A stretch of 14,441 bases of DNA from Pseudomonadota bacterium. Its GTDB lineage: Bacteria; Pseudomonadota; Alphaproteobacteria; Caulobacterales; Caulobacteraceae. Under the pieces are notes generated by a model. It was not told where the DNA came from and searched no databases. It saw nothing but the letters and a program-made list of their open reading frames with translations. Of the stretch, positions 13,905 through 14,441 are shown one piece after another. The DNA lies in contig JAEYNH010000113.1 of NCBI GenBank assembly GCA_023412655.1, positions 1 to 14,441 of the forward strand, in the 5' to 3' direction. Within the stretch, counting starts at the first letter, position 1. Every line of letters begins with the position of its first letter. Position numbers and translations under genes: made by a program.

Positions 13905-14441
13905 ATGGCGGGGCTTCCGAGAAGGCGTCTGGTTCCCCTGATCGCCGGCGGCGTGGCCGCCGGCGCCCTGGCCGTCGGGGGCGGCCTGTGGTGGGTGGAC
14001 CGGCAGAGTTACGAGACCACCGACAACGCCTTCGTTCAGGCCGACACCGTCACCGTCGCCCCGCTGGTGGACGGCTATGTGGCCGAGGTGCTGGTCAACG
14101 ACAACGAGACCGTCCGCCCCGGCCAGGTCCTGGTCCGCATCGATCCGGCCAGCATCAGGGCGCGCCTCGCCCAGGCCGAGGCCAACGCCCAGGCGCTGGA
14201 GGCCGGGGTGTGGCAGGTGGACGACAAGGTGCGCCTGGGGCAGGCGATGATCGCCCAGCGCTCGGCCGCCGTGGAGGCCGCGCACGCGGAGGCGGGCCTG
14301 GCCCGCGCCGAACTCGACCGCTACGGCCAGCTCGCCAGCCATGGATGGGTCTCGACCCAGCGCGCGCAGACCGCCCGCGCGGCCGAGCAGCAGGCCAGCG
14401 CCGCTGTCAGCGAGGCTGCGGCCGCCCTGGAGGCCGAGCGC
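13905..14441 (+). CDS. HlyD/EmrA-type multidrug efflux membrane fusion protein, N-terminal part
   Basis: The gene runs off the right edge; 179 codons are visible. The product has a short basic N-terminus, one membrane helix (about residues 10-30) and the block YETTDNAFVQAD (36-47) that is typical of EmrA-like periplasmic adaptors. A biotinyl-lipoyl-like half domain follows (VAPLVDGYVAEVLVNDNETVRPGQ across 51-74, then VLVRIDP), then an Ala- and Gln-rich coiled-coil hairpin from residue 85. Such adaptors link an inner-membrane pump, usually an MFS EmrB type, to an outer-membrane channel, so a pump gene is expected just past the window. The ATG at 13905 has AGGA eight bases upstream. Twin operators in the upstream gap suggest repression relieved by a ligand. 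Confidence 0.9.
   Translation, partial: MAGLPRRRLVPLIAGGVAAGALAVGGGLWWVDRQSYETTDNAFVQADTVTVAPLVDGYVAEVLVNDNETVRPGQVLVRIDPASIRARLAQAEANAQALEAGVWQVDDKVRLGQAMIAQRSAAVEAAHAEAGLARAELDRYGQLASHGWVSTQRAQTARAAEQQASAAVSEAAAALEAER

Overview
The window is GC-rich DNA with dense, short-spaced genes, typical of an alphaproteobacterial chromosome. Protein-level resemblance points to Caulobacterales (Phenylobacterium or Caulobacter-like): a Caulobacter-type aromatic-rich lipoprotein, a ProXp-ala-type prolyl-tRNA editing protein, a CnoX-type thioredoxin with an intact CXXC, and a one-cysteine Trm112-like protein. I assign this by recognition, without a database search. No insertion sequence, CRISPR array, prophage gene or rRNA is visible. 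No stretch longer than 300 bases lacks a gene; the largest gaps (156-318, 4166-4341, 9209-9299, 13751-13904) hold regulatory structure that is described below.

Layout. 1-155 (-): start of a short-chain dehydrogenase cut by the window edge. 319-2238 (+): Kup potassium transporter, preceded by two mutually exclusive hairpins, one of which would hide its ribosome binding site. 2239-2610 (+): small membrane protein whose GTG start directly abuts the kup stop codon. 2678-3952 (+): argG, convergent with a small KTSC-domain protein (3959-4165, -). 4342-4746 (+): MAPEG-family membrane protein. 4869-5453 (+): lipoprotein, closed by a strong terminator.

5538-9079 is a glycosyltransferase block. Two paralogous family-2 glycosyltransferases lie tail to tail and share the bases CTAG as overlapping stop codons. 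Upstream of the second, on the same strand, is a larger glycosyltransferase whose N-terminus looks like a decayed SAM-methyltransferase fold. The block lies between the terminator at 5464-5492 and a tRNA-Gly(GCC) gene (9134-9208, -) with its own terminator. Acceptor glycan or protein is unknown.

9300-10043 (-) encodes a conserved protein of unknown function (likely DUF6065), divergent from a likely operon on the + strand: proX (editing of misacylated tRNA-Pro), cnoX (chaperone-thioredoxin), a Lon N-terminal-domain protein and a Trm112-like protein. Three of these four products relate to protein quality control or translation fidelity. A UbiH-type FAD monooxygenase (12488-13750, -) converges on this cluster.

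At the right edge an EmrA/HlyD-type efflux adaptor begins (13905 to the window end). The gap between it and the monooxygenase carries two copies of the same dyad, TGGAC-N6-GTCCA, bracketing a plausible promoter. This is the clearest regulatory signal in the window and looks like a twin operator for a TetR-type repressor encoded outside it.
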